Positions 16,956 through 26,590 of a stretch of DNA of 37,034 nt are shown piece after piece. The notes under the pieces were generated by a model. The model had not been told where the DNA came from, made no database searches, and saw only the letters and a program-made list of their open reading frames with translations. Source of the DNA: Marinitoga hydrogenitolerans DSM 16785 (lineage in GTDB: Bacteria > Thermotogota > Thermotogae > Petrotogales > Petrotogaceae). The stretch covers positions 1-37,034 of the forward strand of contig NZ_FQUI01000020.1 of the NCBI RefSeq assembly GCF_900129175.1, given 5' to 3'. The first letter of the stretch is position 1. Every line of letters starts with the position of its first letter. Made by a program: the position numbers and the translations under genes.

Positions 16956-18992
16956 TCATAATTCATTTAAGTTTGTAATATCAAGAATTAAAGCAATTCT
17001 TCCATCACCCAAAATTGCACCACCGCTAAATTCTTTTACACTATTAAGATACTTTCCAAGCGGTTTTATAACGATATCATCTTGCCCTAATAGAGTATCA
17101 ACAACAACTCCATATTTTCTATTTGCAGTTTTTACGATCACCACTTTTTCTGAAAGGCCATCATCATTTTTCGGCATTTTAAAGACATTTCTTAACCTAA
17201 TTAATGGAATAACTTCTCCTCTTAATACAAATACTTCATTTCCTTGAACTATTCTTATATCTCCATCTGTAACTTTTTGAGTTGTATCAATATTAGCGAT
17301 TGGTATAGCATATACAAAGTTATCAATTGTTACTAATAAAACCTGTATAATGGATAAAGTTAGAGGTAGTCTGATTATAATTTTTGTACCAATATCTTTT
17401 TTAGAAGAAATAGTTACACTTCCATTTAAAGATTCAACAACTGTTTTAACAACATCCATACCCACACCACGACCAGATAAATCTGTAGCTTGTTGTTTAG
17501 TAGAAAAACCTGGCAAGAAAATAAATGAGAAAACTTCATCATCACTCATAGTTTGAATCATGGAAGGATCAACTAAACCTCTTTCTACAGCTTTGTTAGC
17601 TATAACTTCTCTATCTAAACCTTTCCCATCATCTTCAACGGTAATAACAACACCGTCGCCTTCATGCCAGGCGGATAATTTGATTGTACCAATTTTAGGT
17701 TTTCCTTTTTTTATTCTCTCATCCACAGGTTCAATTCCGTGGTCTATAGAATTTCTAATTAAATGAATTAGTGGATCACCTATTTCATCAACAACTGTTC
17801 TGTCGAGTTCGGTATCTTCACCTTCAATAACTAAATTTACTTCTTTTCCAAGTTTTTTTGCGGTATCTCTAACAACCCTTGGGAATCTATTAAAGACAAA
17901 AGCAATTGGAATCATTCTAATTTTCATTACGATATTTTGCAAATCTAAAGTAATTCTGCTTAAATTTGCTAAACTTTCATCAACATCTTTTATTTCATAT
18001 TTTCTTAATGTTTCAGTTATTCTGCTTCTTGAAATAACTAATTCAGCCATTAAATTCATTAATTGATCTAATTTTTCAATATCAACTCTAACAGATTGAA
18101 GTTGAATTTTCTTTTTTGGTTCAGAAGATTTTTCAACAGAAACATTATTTTGATTATCAACATTATTTTTAGGTCCTTCGAAAATTTGTTGTTGCTTTTC
18201 AAAATCGGAAGGTTCAAATTCATTAACAGCAACACTTTCTACTTCGGAAATGCTAAATAGACTTTCTCTTAAATCATCTGCTGGGATATTAATTATTACA
18301 CCCAATTCTATTTCTAGATCGAATTTTTCATCTTCAATATCTTGTGAAGAAGGATTTGTGTATACAACTTCCCCACCTAAATCATCGATTTTATGCAAAA
18401 TCATAAAAGCTCTAGCAGCTTTTAATTGGACATCTTTATTAAAGCGTACTGTAATTAAAAAGAAATTTAGATTTTTCTCTTTAGCAGTTAAATAAAGATT
18501 TTTTAATGATTCTCTTGTAATATCATCAAGATGTGAAAGCTTTTCAGATGACTCTAAAGGAAGAGATTCTTTGTTTTTTTCTTTATCGGCTTCATTTTTT
18601 TTAGTTATAGTATCTGTATATTTCTCAAGAACAGAAATTAAATCATCTAAAGCATTCAAATCACCTTTTCCACCATTAGAAATATCAGCTATACTTTCTG
18701 TCAGAGCATCAAGTGTTTTAAAAAGCAAATCAATTAAGTCAGAATCAACTTTAGTTTCCCCTTTTCTAATTTTATCCAGAATATTTTCCATTCTATGAGA
18801 AACTTTAGCTATTTTATCAAAGCCCATTGTCCCAGCCATACCTTTAAAGGTATGCATAACTCTAAATATTTCATTTACTTTTTCTAAATTTTCTGGGTTA
18901 TTTTCTAATTCTAACAGCTCTTCATTTAATCTTTGTAAATTTTCATTAGCTTCTTCAATAAAAACATTCAAATAAATATCCATTTCTCCCAT
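16956..18992 (-). CDS. cheA: Chemotaxis histidine kinase CheA
   Basis: The central chemotaxis kinase, 678 residues with the full set of domains. P1/HPt (~1-110) carries phosphorylated His47 in [15 protein letters not shown]2 (~165-260) is the CheY/CheB-binding domain. P3 (~300-355) is the dimerisation helices, P4 the HATPase domain with the N-box [13 protein letters not shown]1 DDGKGLD, F-box [10 protein letters not shown] and G2 GRGVGMDVV, and P5 (~545-678) the CheW-like domain. The ATG follows GGAGGTTTTTTT, 11 bases after the cinA stop. cheB and cheR are not in the window. Confidence 0.98.
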   Translation of the reverse strand: MGEMDIYLNVFIEEANENLQRLNEELLELENNPENLEKVNEIFRVMHTFKGMAGTMGFDKIAKVSHRMENILDKIRKGETKVDSDLIDLLFKTLDALTESIADISNGGKGDLNALDDLISVLEKYTDTITKKNEADKEKNKESLPLESSEKLSHLDDITRESLKNLYLTAKEKNLNFFLITVRFNKDVQLKAARAFMILHKIDDLGGEVVYTNPSSQDIEDEKFDLEIELGVIINIPADDLRESLFSISEVESVAVNEFEPSDFEKQQQIFEGPKNNVDNQNNVSVEKSSEPKKKIQLQSVRVDIEKLDQLMNLMAELVISRSRITETLRKYEIKDVDESLANLSRITLDLQNIVMKIRMIPIAFVFNRFPRVVRDTAKKLGKEVNLVIEGEDTELDRTVVDEIGDPLIHLIRNSIDHGIEPVDERIKKGKPKIGTIKLSAWHEGDGVVITVEDDGKGLDREVIANKAVERGLVDPSMIQTMSDDEVFSFIFLPGFSTKQQATDLSGRGVGMDVVKTVVESLNGSVTISSKKDIGTKIIIRLPLTLSIIQVLLVTIDNFVYAIPIANIDTTQKVTDGDIRIVQGNEVFVLRGEVIPLIRLRNVFKMPKNDDGLSEKVVIVKTANRKYGVVVDTLLGQDDIVIKPLGKYLNSVKEFSGGAILGDGRIALILDITNLNEL

Positions 18993-19003
18993 AAAAAAAC
19001 CTC

Positions 19004-20200
19004 CTATAAAAACAGTTTTAATAATCTTATTAGCGAATAATAAGCAGATTTTTCTCTAATCATAGCTCTATTTCCGGAAAATATCTTTTTTTCAATTATT
19101 ATTTTATCATAAATTTTGTTATAAAATCCGAAAAACACTGTGCCTATAGGATAATTGTAGGAATTCTCTGGGCCAGCTATTCCGCTTATAGATATTGAAA
19201 AATCTGTATTTAAAAGTTGAGCAATATTTTTTGACATAAGTTCAACAACTTCTGAACTTACTGCACTATATTTTTCTAAAATATTCTTGTCAACATTTAA
19301 GATTTTATTTTTCGTTTCGTTAGAATATGCAATTATGCTTCCTTTATAAACTTTTGAGGAACCTGGTATATCAGTTATCAACTTTCCAACTAAACCTCCG
19401 GTACACGATTCAGCTGTAGAAATTGTTTTGTTTTTAAAAGATAATTTTTCTACAAGATTTTTTATAAAATGGTTTGGGACGATATTTTGAGAGAAATTTT
19501 TTTCAATGAAACAAACGATATCATTTATTTTTTCTGGATTGTCTTTAAATATTATTGAAGGTCCAATAGCCAGTTCTAATTTTGTCGAATATTTAATATT
19601 TTTTAGTTTTTTTTCCAGTTTAGACATTAGTTGCGATTCAGTAATATTATAAAATTGGATTTTTTTTACAGGAATCTTTTTAGCATCGAAATTAGAAAAA
19701 ATTTCATTTAAATATTTTTTAAACATAGGGATAGCCTCATTTGGGGGGCCAGGTAATAAAATATAATGTTTGTTATTTTTTGTTAAGTATAATCCTGGAG
19801 CACTACCTATATCATTTTTTAGTATTTTAGCATTTTCAAATAATAAAGCTTGTTTTTTTATAAATTTGTTTGGCGTTTTCCCGAATTTTTTATATCTAGC
19901 AATAATATTATTATAAATTTTTTCATTAAGAACTAACTTCTCATTTAGAAATTCGGCAACAACCTCTTTAGTAATATCATCATTTGTAGACCCAAGGCCA
20001 CCAGTTATTATTATTACATCATTATTTTCAAAAAGAAATTTTAAAGAAGATAAAATATCATCTTTTTTATCACTAACATTAATATGGGTAGATACTTCAA
20101 ATCCCATAGAATATAGAATATTAGAAATTTCTTTTGATGTAGTATTTAGTATATCTCCCTCAACAAGTTCATCGCCAGTGCTTAAAATAGAAATTTTAAT
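19004..20200 (-). CDS. cinA: CinA-like nicotinamide-nucleotide amidase
   Basis: CinA salvages pyridine nucleotides: the C-terminal domain deamidates NMN, and the N-terminal MoCF-like (COG1058) domain acts as an ADP-ribose pyrophosphatase. 398 residues. The N-terminal part shows [15 protein letters not shown] and [16 protein letters not shown] (~60-75). The C-terminal amidase part shows [35 protein letters not shown] and SISGIAGP. Start choice: AGGAG is 8 bases before ATT at 20198-20200, which aligns with the usual MK-x-x-IL-x-x-G start of the family. The alternative GTG at 20207-20209 overlaps the Shine-Dalgarno. ATT initiation is therefore my preferred reading. It lies inside the operon between glgX and cheA, as a passenger or co-regulated gene. 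Confidence 0.93.
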   Translation of the reverse strand: MKISILSTGDELVEGDILNTTSKEISNILYSMGFEVSTHINVSDKKDDILSSLKFLFENNDVIIITGGLGSTNDDITKEVVAEFLNEKLVLNEKIYNNIIARYKKFGKTPNKFIKKQALLFENAKILKNDIGSAPGLYLTKNNKHYILLPGPPNEAIPMFKKYLNEIFSNFDAKKIPVKKIQFYNITESQLMSKLEKKLKNIKYSTKLELAIGPSIIFKDNPEKINDIVCFIEKNFSQNIVPNHFIKNLVEKLSFKNKTISTAESCTGGLVGKLITDIPGSSKVYKGSIIAYSNETKNKILNVDKNILEKYSAVSSEVVELMSKNIAQLLNTDFSISISGIAGPENSYNYPIGTVFFGFYNKIYDKIIIEKKIFSGNRAMIREKSAYYSLIRLLKLFL

Positions 20201-20249
20201 ATAAACCACTCCTAAAAAATTCTTATATATATTTTACCACAAAAAAAGT

Positions 20250-22403
20250 TCATTTAGAAATTAAAACAATGATACTTTTAGATTTAACAACATAATAATT
20301 GGAAACTTTTTGAGGAAAATCAAGGAAATCATTTGGAGATTCAAAGTGGGTATCAATTACACGAAACCAATTTTTATTATGTAATACAGGGAGTTCAAAT
20401 TTCAGTTCTTTTTCATAAAAATTAAGTGCAATATATACATCGTTATCAGGTGGAAGACTTTGATCTACAAAGTCTATACCGCTTATCATAAAAGCTAAAG
20501 ATTTAGAATAATGAGAAAAATCAGGTTGATTTAGTTTAACACCATGCCACGTAATGTCAGGTATTCCGTCACCAGAATAATCTTTTCCTGTAAAAAAATG
20601 TTCTCGTCTTAAAGTATGATGAGATTTTCTAAAGTTTATTAATTTCTTAACAAATTTAAATATATCAGAAAAATCTTCTTTTCTTTTCCAATCAACCCAA
20701 TTTTTTATTGTATCTTGACAATATGCATTATTGTTTCCATATTGTGTTCGACAAAATTCATCACCCATATATATCATTGGCGTACCTTGAGAGATCATAA
20801 GGATAGTAAAAAAATTTTTTATCTGTTTTTTTCTAATTTTTATTATATTTTCATCATTAGTTTCTCCTTCTATACCATAATTAAAACTATAATTATCATT
20901 AGAACCATCATTATTTTTTTCTCCATTTTCTTCATTGTGTTTTTCATTATAGGAAACTAAATCCCACAATGTAAATCCGTCATGTGAAGTTATAAAATTT
21001 ACACTAGCAACAGGAGATTTGTTTCCGTATAAATCTTCGCTTCCAGCGATTCTACATGCAATTTCAGCAACTAACCCTTCATCACCTCGAACAAACCTTC
21101 TTACAGAATCTCTAAATTTTCCATTCCATTCCGCCCATCTTTCAGGGAATGCACCTAAAAAATATCCACCAGCAGCATCCCAACCTTCTGCAATTAATTT
21201 GGAACCAAAAATTACAGGATCTTCAGCAATATCTTTCAACAATGATAAATCGCCTATCCAATTGCCATGTGGATCTCTTCCTAGTATTGAAGCTAAATCA
21301 AATCTAAAACCATCAACATGCATTTCAGTAACCCAATATCTTAAACTATCAATAATAAGATTTTTAACAACAGTATGATTACAATTAAAAGTATTTCCAC
21401 ATCCAGAATAATTTTCATAATATCTTTTATTCTTATTTAATATATAATAGACAGGATTATCTATACCTCTAAAAGATAAAGTTGGTCCTAATTCGTTGCC
21501 TTCACCTGTATGATTATATACAACATCTAAGATTACTTCAAATCCTTCTTTATGAAGGGTTTTTACAAAATCCTTAAATAAAAACACCTGTTCACCTATT
21601 TTTAAACCATTAGAATAATTTCCAGTTACAGCAAAAAAACTTAAAGGATTATATCCCCAAACATCTTTTAATCTTTCGCCAGTTATAGGATTATTTCTAA
21701 TAATTGAGTTAGGATTAAATTCGAAGATGGGCATTAATTCAATGGCATTTACACCTAATTCTTTTAAGTGGTATAACTTTTCAATAATACCATCAAATGA
21801 TCCTTTTGATTTCACATTGGAATTTGGATTCATTGTAAACAATCTAACATTTAATTCATAAATAACTAAATCTTTCAAAGGTATTCTTGGATGTATATCA
21901 TCTTCCCAATCATAAACAGAATCATCTATAACAATTGATTTCGTAGGACTTTTTGCAGAATCGATAGTAGAGAAAGATAAATCTAAAAGAGGAGAGGTTT
22001 TATCATATCCATAAACACTATCTTCATCCCAATTGTATGAACCAGAAATTGCTTTAGCGTATGGATCAGATAATAATTTATATTTATTAAATCTTAAACC
22101 ATTTAAAGGGTCATAAATTCCATCCACGCGCCAACCATAAAATTGACCGTGTTTTACATTATGAATATAAATATGCCAGATATTACCGGTTTTGTTTTTT
22201 ATTGGATCTAGTTCAAAAATATGAGAGGGTTCCTCATCATAAAAGTTTTGATATAATTCCAAAATAACTTTTTTACCATTCTCAGTAAAAAGAGCAAAAT
22301 TTGCTCCTCCGGAGTCAACAGTAACTCCTAATTTTGGATAACCTCGCTCAGTTTTTAAAAAAAGAGATTTTTCTGGATTTTCATAATAAAAATAAGTTTC
22401 CAT
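20250..22403 (-). CDS. glgX: Glycogen debranching enzyme GlgX/TreX (GH13)
   Basis: A cytoplasmic isoamylase-type enzyme that hydrolyses alpha-1,6 branches in glycogen. 717 residues. An N-terminal CBM48-like domain (~20-130: GVTVDSGGANFALFTENG, WHIYIHNVKHGQFYGWRVDG) precedes the catalytic barrel. The GH13 motifs are intact: region I DVVYNH (D293), region II GFRFDLA (nucleophile D369), region III AEGWD (acid/base E406) and region IV TSHDGF (D475). A short C-terminal beta domain follows. No signal peptide. It follows the DUF3783 gene by 12 bases and precedes cinA by 49. Confidence 0.95.
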   Translation of the reverse strand: METYFYYENPEKSLFLKTERGYPKLGVTVDSGGANFALFTENGKKVILELYQNFYDEEPSHIFELDPIKNKTGNIWHIYIHNVKHGQFYGWRVDGIYDPLNGLRFNKYKLLSDPYAKAISGSYNWDEDSVYGYDKTSPLLDLSFSTIDSAKSPTKSIVIDDSVYDWEDDIHPRIPLKDLVIYELNVRLFTMNPNSNVKSKGSFDGIIEKLYHLKELGVNAIELMPIFEFNPNSIIRNNPITGERLKDVWGYNPLSFFAVTGNYSNGLKIGEQVFLFKDFVKTLHKEGFEVILDVVYNHTGEGNELGPTLSFRGIDNPVYYILNKNKRYYENYSGCGNTFNCNHTVVKNLIIDSLRYWVTEMHVDGFRFDLASILGRDPHGNWIGDLSLLKDIAEDPVIFGSKLIAEGWDAAGGYFLGAFPERWAEWNGKFRDSVRRFVRGDEGLVAEIACRIAGSEDLYGNKSPVASVNFITSHDGFTLWDLVSYNEKHNEENGEKNNDGSNDNYSFNYGIEGETNDENIIKIRKKQIKNFFTILMISQGTPMIYMGDEFCRTQYGNNNAYCQDTIKNWVDWKRKEDFSDIFKFVKKLINFRKSHHTLRREHFFTGKDYSGDGIPDITWHGVKLNQPDFSHYSKSLAFMISGIDFVDQSLPPDNDVYIALNFYEKELKFELPVLHNKNWFRVIDTHFESPNDFLDFPQKVSNYYVVKSKSIIVLISK

Positions 22404-22415
22404 TTTATCATCTCG

Positions 22416-22649
22416 TTATTTTTTATTTTCTAATGCTTTTTTCAAAGCCTTTTTTACTTCTAAATCCTCTTTTCTTAATTCATTTATTAGATCACCAATT
22501 TTCCAATTGACATTAGTTTTTGTAGTAGTTGCAAAAATAATTCTCGGTAAGTCATCAACATTTTTTATTGTTTTCATAATTTTATTTATTTCATCGCTAT
22601 TAAAACCATTTAATATAATAACAGGTGTATCTTTTACTTCATCATACAT
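22416..22649 (-). CDS. DUF3783 family protein
   Basis: 77 residues from ATG at 22647-22649, well placed after GGAGGT. The sequence (VIILNGFNSDEINKIMKTIK, LPRIIFATTTKTNVNWKIGDLINEL) matches my recollection of DUF3783, a small soluble alpha/beta domain of unknown function found in Thermotogota, Firmicutes and others. A Lys/Glu-rich helix ends the protein. It is the first gene after the promoter near 22683, so it heads the long glgX/chemotaxis/flagellar unit. Confidence 0.8.
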   Translation of the reverse strand: MYDEVKDTPVIILNGFNSDEINKIMKTIKNVDDLPRIIFATTTKTNVNWKIGDLINELRKEDLEVKKALKKALENKK

Positions 22650-22682
22650 ATTAACAACCTCCAAAATATATTTATATAATAT

Positions 22683-22710
22683 ATTATATCACAAAATTAT
22701 CATGTCTAAA
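22683..22710 (-). promoter_or_regulatory. Putative sigma-A promoter of the 20-gene unit
   Basis: On the - strand, TATAAT (22688-22683) is preceded by TGA, making an extended -10, and by TTTAGA (22710-22705) 16 bases upstream, a 4/6 match to TTGACA. It lies 34 bases before the DUF3783 start and is divergent from the rubredoxin promoter. It is the only good promoter I can see for the whole DUF3783-to-fliA unit, although weak internal ones may exist (for example TGGTAAAAT in the glgX/cinA gap). Confidence 0.6.
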
Positions 22711-22752
22711 AAGTAAAGCAAGCGAAATAAAAATAATTGATATAAAAAGCTA

Positions 22753-22781
22753 TTGACAACACAAAAAAAAAATGATATAAT
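22753..22781 (+). promoter_or_regulatory. Consensus sigma-A promoter of rubredoxin
   Basis: TTGACA (22753-22758), a 17-base spacer and TATAAT (22776-22781): a perfect match to both hexamers with optimal spacing. It lies 50 bases before the rubredoxin start. Confidence 0.92.
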
Positions 22782-22785
22782 AATT

Positions 22786-22800
22786 TTGTAATTGTTACAA
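22786..22800 (+). promoter_or_regulatory. PerR/Fur-type palindromic operator candidate
   Basis: TTGTAATTGTTACAA sits just after the -10, covering the expected transcription start. It has perfect 6-base inverted arms (TTGTAA/TTACAA). Read as a 7-1-7 site it matches the Bacillus PerR box TTATAATNATTATAA at 12 of 14 fixed positions. Placement over the start site suits a repressor. Identification as PerR is inference. Confidence 0.5.
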
Positions 22801-22831
22801 AAATAAATAGCTTTTAATAGGAGGGATGGAA

Positions 22832-22993
22832 ATGAAAAAATACGTATGTACAGTATGTGGTTATATTTACGATCCAGAAGAAGGAGATCCTACAGCAGGA
22901 ATACCAGCAGGAACATCATTTGATGATTTGCCAGAAGATTGGGTATGTCCAATGTGTGGTGTAGGTAAAGACATGTTTGAAGTTCAGGAATAA
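22832..22993 (+). CDS. rub: Rubredoxin
   Basis: A small iron electron carrier of 53 residues. Two CxxC knuckles, [10 protein letters not shown] (C6, C9) and [10 protein letters not shown] (C39, C42), bind one Fe. Between them is the family pattern [21 protein letters not shown]. The length and every signature residue are typical. In anaerobes rubredoxin passes electrons to rubrerythrin, superoxide reductase or flavodiiron proteins in oxygen defence. The start follows GGAGG with good spacing. It is a single-gene + strand unit with its own promoter, operator-like palindrome and terminator, set between two long - strand blocks. Confidence 0.98.
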   Translation: MKKYVCTVCGYIYDPEEGDPTAGIPAGTSFDDLPEDWVCPMCGVGKDMFEVQE

Positions 22994-22997
22994 AACA

Positions 22998-23027
22998 AAA
23001 AAAACATCCCAGCTGGGATGTTTTTTT
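22998..23027. terminator. Bidirectional terminator between rubredoxin and uvrA
   Basis: A perfect palindrome (15-base arms) centred on AGCT, with core ACATCCC/GGGATGT flanked by A and T runs. T7 follows on the + strand. The matching A-run means it also works for the convergent uvrA, whose stop is 20 bases away. Confidence 0.92.
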
Positions 23028-23046
23028 ATTTCTTGAGTAAAAAATA

Positions 23047-25866
23047 TTATTTTATTAATTTTTTTAAATATTGACCAGTGTAAGTATTAGCATTTATTAT
23101 ATCTTCTACACTTCCTTGTGCAATAATATATCCGCCTTTTTCCCCGCCTTCTGTGCCTAGATCAATAATGTAATCAGCATTTTTTATAACATCCAGATTA
23201 TGTTCAATGATTATAACAGTATTACCCTTTTCCACCAATCTATGGAGAACCTCAATTAATTTCTTTACATCTTCAAAATGAAGACCAGTAGTAGGTTCAT
23301 CTAAAAAATATATTGTTTTTCCTGTAGCCCTTTTTCTCAATTCAGAAGTTAATTTTATTCTTTGAGCTTCACCACCGGATAAGGTTGTTGCAGGTTGGCC
23401 TAATTTTATATAGCCTAAGCCAACATCATTTAATAAGTTTAATATATTATATATTCTTGGGATATTTTGGAAAAAGTTTAAAGCTTCATCAACAGACATA
23501 TCTAAGATATCTGCAATAGATTTTTCTCTATATTTAACGCTTAATGTTTCTTTATTATATCTTTTTCCTTTACATACATCACATGTAACATATACATCAG
23601 GTAAAAATTGCATTTCAATTTTTAAATATCCATTTCCTCTACAGGCTTCACAACGGCCACCTTTAACATTAAAACTAAATCTTCCTTTTTTAAATCCTTT
23701 CATTCTGGATTCTTTTGTTGCAGCAAACAAATCTCTTATTAAATCAAACACACCAGTATAGGTTGCAGGATTGCTTCTTGGGGTTCTTCCAATAGGAGAT
23801 TGATCTATTGAGATAACATTATCAATATTTTCTAGACCTTCAATTTTTTTATAATATCCAGGTTTTACTCTGGCATTTCGCAATTCTTTAATTAAAGCGG
23901 GATACAAAGTATCCATAATCAAAGAAGATTTTCCCGAACCAGAAACACCTGTAATAGCAATAAATTTTCCTAGTGGAAATTCAACATCAATATTTTTTAA
24001 ATTATTATGTGAAGCACCATATAATATTAAAGAAATATTTTTATCAACTCTTTTGGTATTGTATTTTATTATTTCAATTCTTTTTTTTCCAGTAATATAT
24101 TGGCCAGTCAAAGAATTTTTTGGATTTTTTAGTAAATTTCTAACCCATCCACTATAGACAATATTTCCGCCATTTATACCAGCGCCAGGACCTAAATCTA
24201 TAATATAGTCCGATGATTTTATAACTTCTTCATCATGTTCTACTATTAATACAGTATTTCCTAAATCTTTTAATTTTTTTAATGTGTTTATTAGCCGTTC
24301 GTTATCACGTGGATGTAATCCTATAGTTGGTTCGTCTAAAACATAAGTGACACCAGTTAATCCTGAACCAATTTGTGTTGCTAAACGAACTCTTTGAGAT
24401 TCTCCACCAGAAAGAGTGTTTGCAGTTCTTGAGAGAGATATATATCCAAGACCCACATCTATAAGAAATCCCAATCGTTTTATTATTTCTGTCAAAAGTT
24501 CTCCAACAACCATTTTTTCAAATTTAGATAAAGTAATATTTTCAAAAAACTCTTTTGCCTTTTCAATAGGCATATCTGAAATTTCCTGAATATTTTTTTC
24601 ATTGATTTTAATATTTAAAGGCTCAATTTTTAATCTTTTTCCTTCACATGCTTGGCATGTTTTCATACTCATAAATTCATTTTGATAATAAAGTTTCATT
24701 TCTTCTGACTCTGTTGAGTTATAACGTCTTTCATACATATTATAAAGTCCTTCAAATTGTTTTTTGAAAGTATATATACCATTTGAAGTTATATATTCAA
24801 AATTTATTTTATCTTTTGTACCATATAATAAAGCATCTTGTGTTTCAGGTTTTAATTCTTTAATTTTTTTTTGTGGATCATCATTATAATGTAAGATAAC
24901 TCGTTCTAAACTTTTAATAAAATAACTATCTTTCCCGATTTTTACAACTCCATTGTATATATTTTTGTCAGGATCTAACATATAAGTAGGTTCAAATTCA
25001 TATTTAAATCCAAGACCATGACATTCTTCACAAGCACCATATGGGCTATTAAAAGAAAACAATTTAGGAGTAATTTCCGGAAAACTAAAACCACAATGAG
25101 GGCATACTAATTTTTCACTATATGTTCTTGATTTTATTACTTTTTCATTATTTAATTCTCTAATCTCTACAAATCCATCAGATTCTTTTAGTGAAAGTTC
25201 TATTGCTTCATATAATCTTTCATAGTTTTCCTTTTTTAATTTTAATCTGTCAATTAAAAGGTTAATAGTATGTCTATAACTTTTTCTCAAAGAAGAAATA
25301 TCTTCTAAATCAAATATTTCACCATCAATTTCGATTCTTTTATATCCGTTTTTTCTCATTTGTGCAATTTCTTTTTTGAATTCTCCCTTTTTCTCTTTAG
25401 CTATAGGAGAAAAAATATATATTCGAGAATTCTCATCAAATTCTTTATATACTTTATCAATTATTTCATCAATAGTAGACTTTTCAACAGGGATTTTACA
25501 TTTTGGACAAAATGGTTTTCCGATTCGTGCAAATAGTACTCTCATATAATCATAAATTTCGGTAACTGTTCCAACAGTTGATCGGGGATTGTGAGAAACG
25601 GATTTTTGTTCAATAGCAATAGCTGGAGATAAACCCTCAATATGTTCAACATCTGGTTTTTTTAACTCGCCCAAAAACATTCTGGCATAAGATGATACAG
25701 ATTCTAAATAACGTCTCTGACCTTCTGCATAAATAGTATCCATAGCTAAAGTGGATTTACCAGAACCAGATAAACCAGAAATTACAACTAATTTATTTTT
25801 TGGTATTTTAACATCAATATTTTTTAAATTATGCTCTCTTGCACCTTTAACATAAATATAATCCAT
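23047..25866 (-). CDS. uvrA: Excinuclease ABC subunit A (UvrA)
   Basis: The damage-sensing ATPase of nucleotide excision repair, which loads UvrB on DNA and is recruited by Mfd (also encoded here). 939 residues, normal length. The first ABC module has Walker [10 protein letters not shown] (~31-39) and a zinc site CPKC...CPHC. The first signature is [20 protein letters not shown] and its Walker B region is [16 protein letters not shown]. The second module has Walker [10 protein letters not shown], zinc finger CEACRGNG...CDVCKGKR, signature [17 protein letters not shown] and [14 protein letters not shown]. The insertion domain lies between ~120 and 250. It starts with ATG after GGTGAGGTG. Confidence 0.98.
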   Translation of the reverse strand: MDYIYVKGAREHNLKNIDVKIPKNKLVVISGLSGSGKSTLAMDTIYAEGQRRYLESVSSYARMFLGELKKPDVEHIEGLSPAIAIEQKSVSHNPRSTVGTVTEIYDYMRVLFARIGKPFCPKCKIPVEKSTIDEIIDKVYKEFDENSRIYIFSPIAKEKKGEFKKEIAQMRKNGYKRIEIDGEIFDLEDISSLRKSYRHTINLLIDRLKLKKENYERLYEAIELSLKESDGFVEIRELNNEKVIKSRTYSEKLVCPHCGFSFPEITPKLFSFNSPYGACEECHGLGFKYEFEPTYMLDPDKNIYNGVVKIGKDSYFIKSLERVILHYNDDPQKKIKELKPETQDALLYGTKDKINFEYITSNGIYTFKKQFEGLYNMYERRYNSTESEEMKLYYQNEFMSMKTCQACEGKRLKIEPLNIKINEKNIQEISDMPIEKAKEFFENITLSKFEKMVVGELLTEIIKRLGFLIDVGLGYISLSRTANTLSGGESQRVRLATQIGSGLTGVTYVLDEPTIGLHPRDNERLINTLKKLKDLGNTVLIVEHDEEVIKSSDYIIDLGPGAGINGGNIVYSGWVRNLLKNPKNSLTGQYITGKKRIEIIKYNTKRVDKNISLILYGASHNNLKNIDVEFPLGKFIAITGVSGSGKSSLIMDTLYPALIKELRNARVKPGYYKKIEGLENIDNVISIDQSPIGRTPRSNPATYTGVFDLIRDLFAATKESRMKGFKKGRFSFNVKGGRCEACRGNGYLKIEMQFLPDVYVTCDVCKGKRYNKETLSVKYREKSIADILDMSVDEALNFFQNIPRIYNILNLLNDVGLGYIKLGQPATTLSGGEAQRIKLTSELRKRATGKTIYFLDEPTTGLHFEDVKKLIEVLHRLVEKGNTVIIIEHNLDVIKNADYIIDLGTEGGEKGGYIIAQGSVEDIINANTYTGQYLKKLIK

Positions 25867-25952
25867 TCAAACACCTCACCGCTTTTTGAAATTAATCTGA
25901 TTCAAGTATATATTTGAATATAAAACAAATTTCAGTAGTCTTAAACAAGTAT

Positions 25953-25961
25953 ATTATAACA
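25953..25961 (-). promoter_or_regulatory. Putative extended -10 promoter of uvrA
   Basis: On the - strand TGTTATAAT (25961-25953) is an extended -10 element about 87 bases before the uvrA start. No convincing -35 is present. An AT-rich leader follows. Confidence 0.5.
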
Positions 25962-25975
25962 TAAAAAAATTTAAT

Positions 25976-25990
25976 ATCGATAAAATCGAT
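25976..25990. repeat. ATCGAT-AAA-ATCGAT dyad upstream of uvrA
   Basis: Two copies of the palindrome ATCGAT separated by AAA, so the site is both a direct and an inverted repeat. On the - strand it is followed after about seven bases by a T7 run. It could be a weak terminator for the CPBP gene or an operator just upstream of the uvrA promoter. It does not resemble a Firmicute LexA box. Confidence 0.35.
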
Positions 25991-26005
25991 CCAATATGAC
26001 TTTTT

Positions 26006-26590
26006 TTAAAAGTTTAGTTTATACAATCTATATAATGCTGGAAAGTCAACTAAAAAATGTATTATTATAACGCTAAATAAGCCATATTTAAAATATATAT
26101 ATGAAAAAAATAGTCCAAATGCAAATCTTAAGGGGAATGTCAATAAAAAGTATTTTTTGTTCTCTATTCCGTTTATAAAATTAAAAATATGTATTAATGC
26201 AAAAAGGAATGATGAAATAATAGATACAATAATTATACTATTATATACATTTAATAAAAGCTCGTTTAAAATACCTCTGAAAAATACTTCTTCCGTTATT
26301 GAAGCAGATAGTGGAATTAAAAATAATCTTTTTTTATTAATATATAATCTAAAACCTGAAGTTTTTATCCATTTTTCAGGTAAAAGTATTAATACAATGC
26401 CATATATAATGAAGATGTAATATAATGAATATGGGGTTTCAGAATAAAAAGGGATTTTAAAAATAGGTATTAAAAGAGAAAATAGAGCAATCTTTATTAT
26501 CAAAGATTGCTCAAAAGTGTATTTTTTTTCAATGGTATATATCAATATAAAGTAAATAATAATAGATAATAGCAAAAGAATAAGACTCAT
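26006..26590 (-). CDS. CPBP-family intramembrane metalloprotease
   Basis: A 194-residue polytopic membrane protein with about six hydrophobic helices. The CPBP/Abi (CAAX protease and bacteriocin-processing) motifs are present: EEVFFRG (E100, E101, R105), FALIH (F130, H134) and HFLVD (H178, D182). Members are glutamate-type or metal-dependent intramembrane proteases; the substrate is not predictable from sequence. The ATG overlaps the pyrG stop by four bases (ATGA), so it is translationally coupled to pyrG. Confidence 0.88.
   Translation of the reverse strand: MSLILLLLSIIIYFILIYTIEKKYTFEQSLIIKIALFSLLIPIFKIPFYSETPYSLYYIFIIYGIVLILLPEKWIKTSGFRLYINKKRLFLIPLSASITEEVFFRGILNELLLNVYNSIIIVSIISSFLFALIHIFNFINGIENKKYFLLTFPLRFAFGLFFSYIYFKYGLFSVIIIHFLVDFPALYRLYKLNF

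Noticed and set aside
25976-25990. LexA/SOS box for uvrA
   Set aside because: The ATCGAT dyad does not match CGAAC-N4-GTTCG or the E. coli CTG-N10-CAG pattern. It is listed only as an unassigned dyad.
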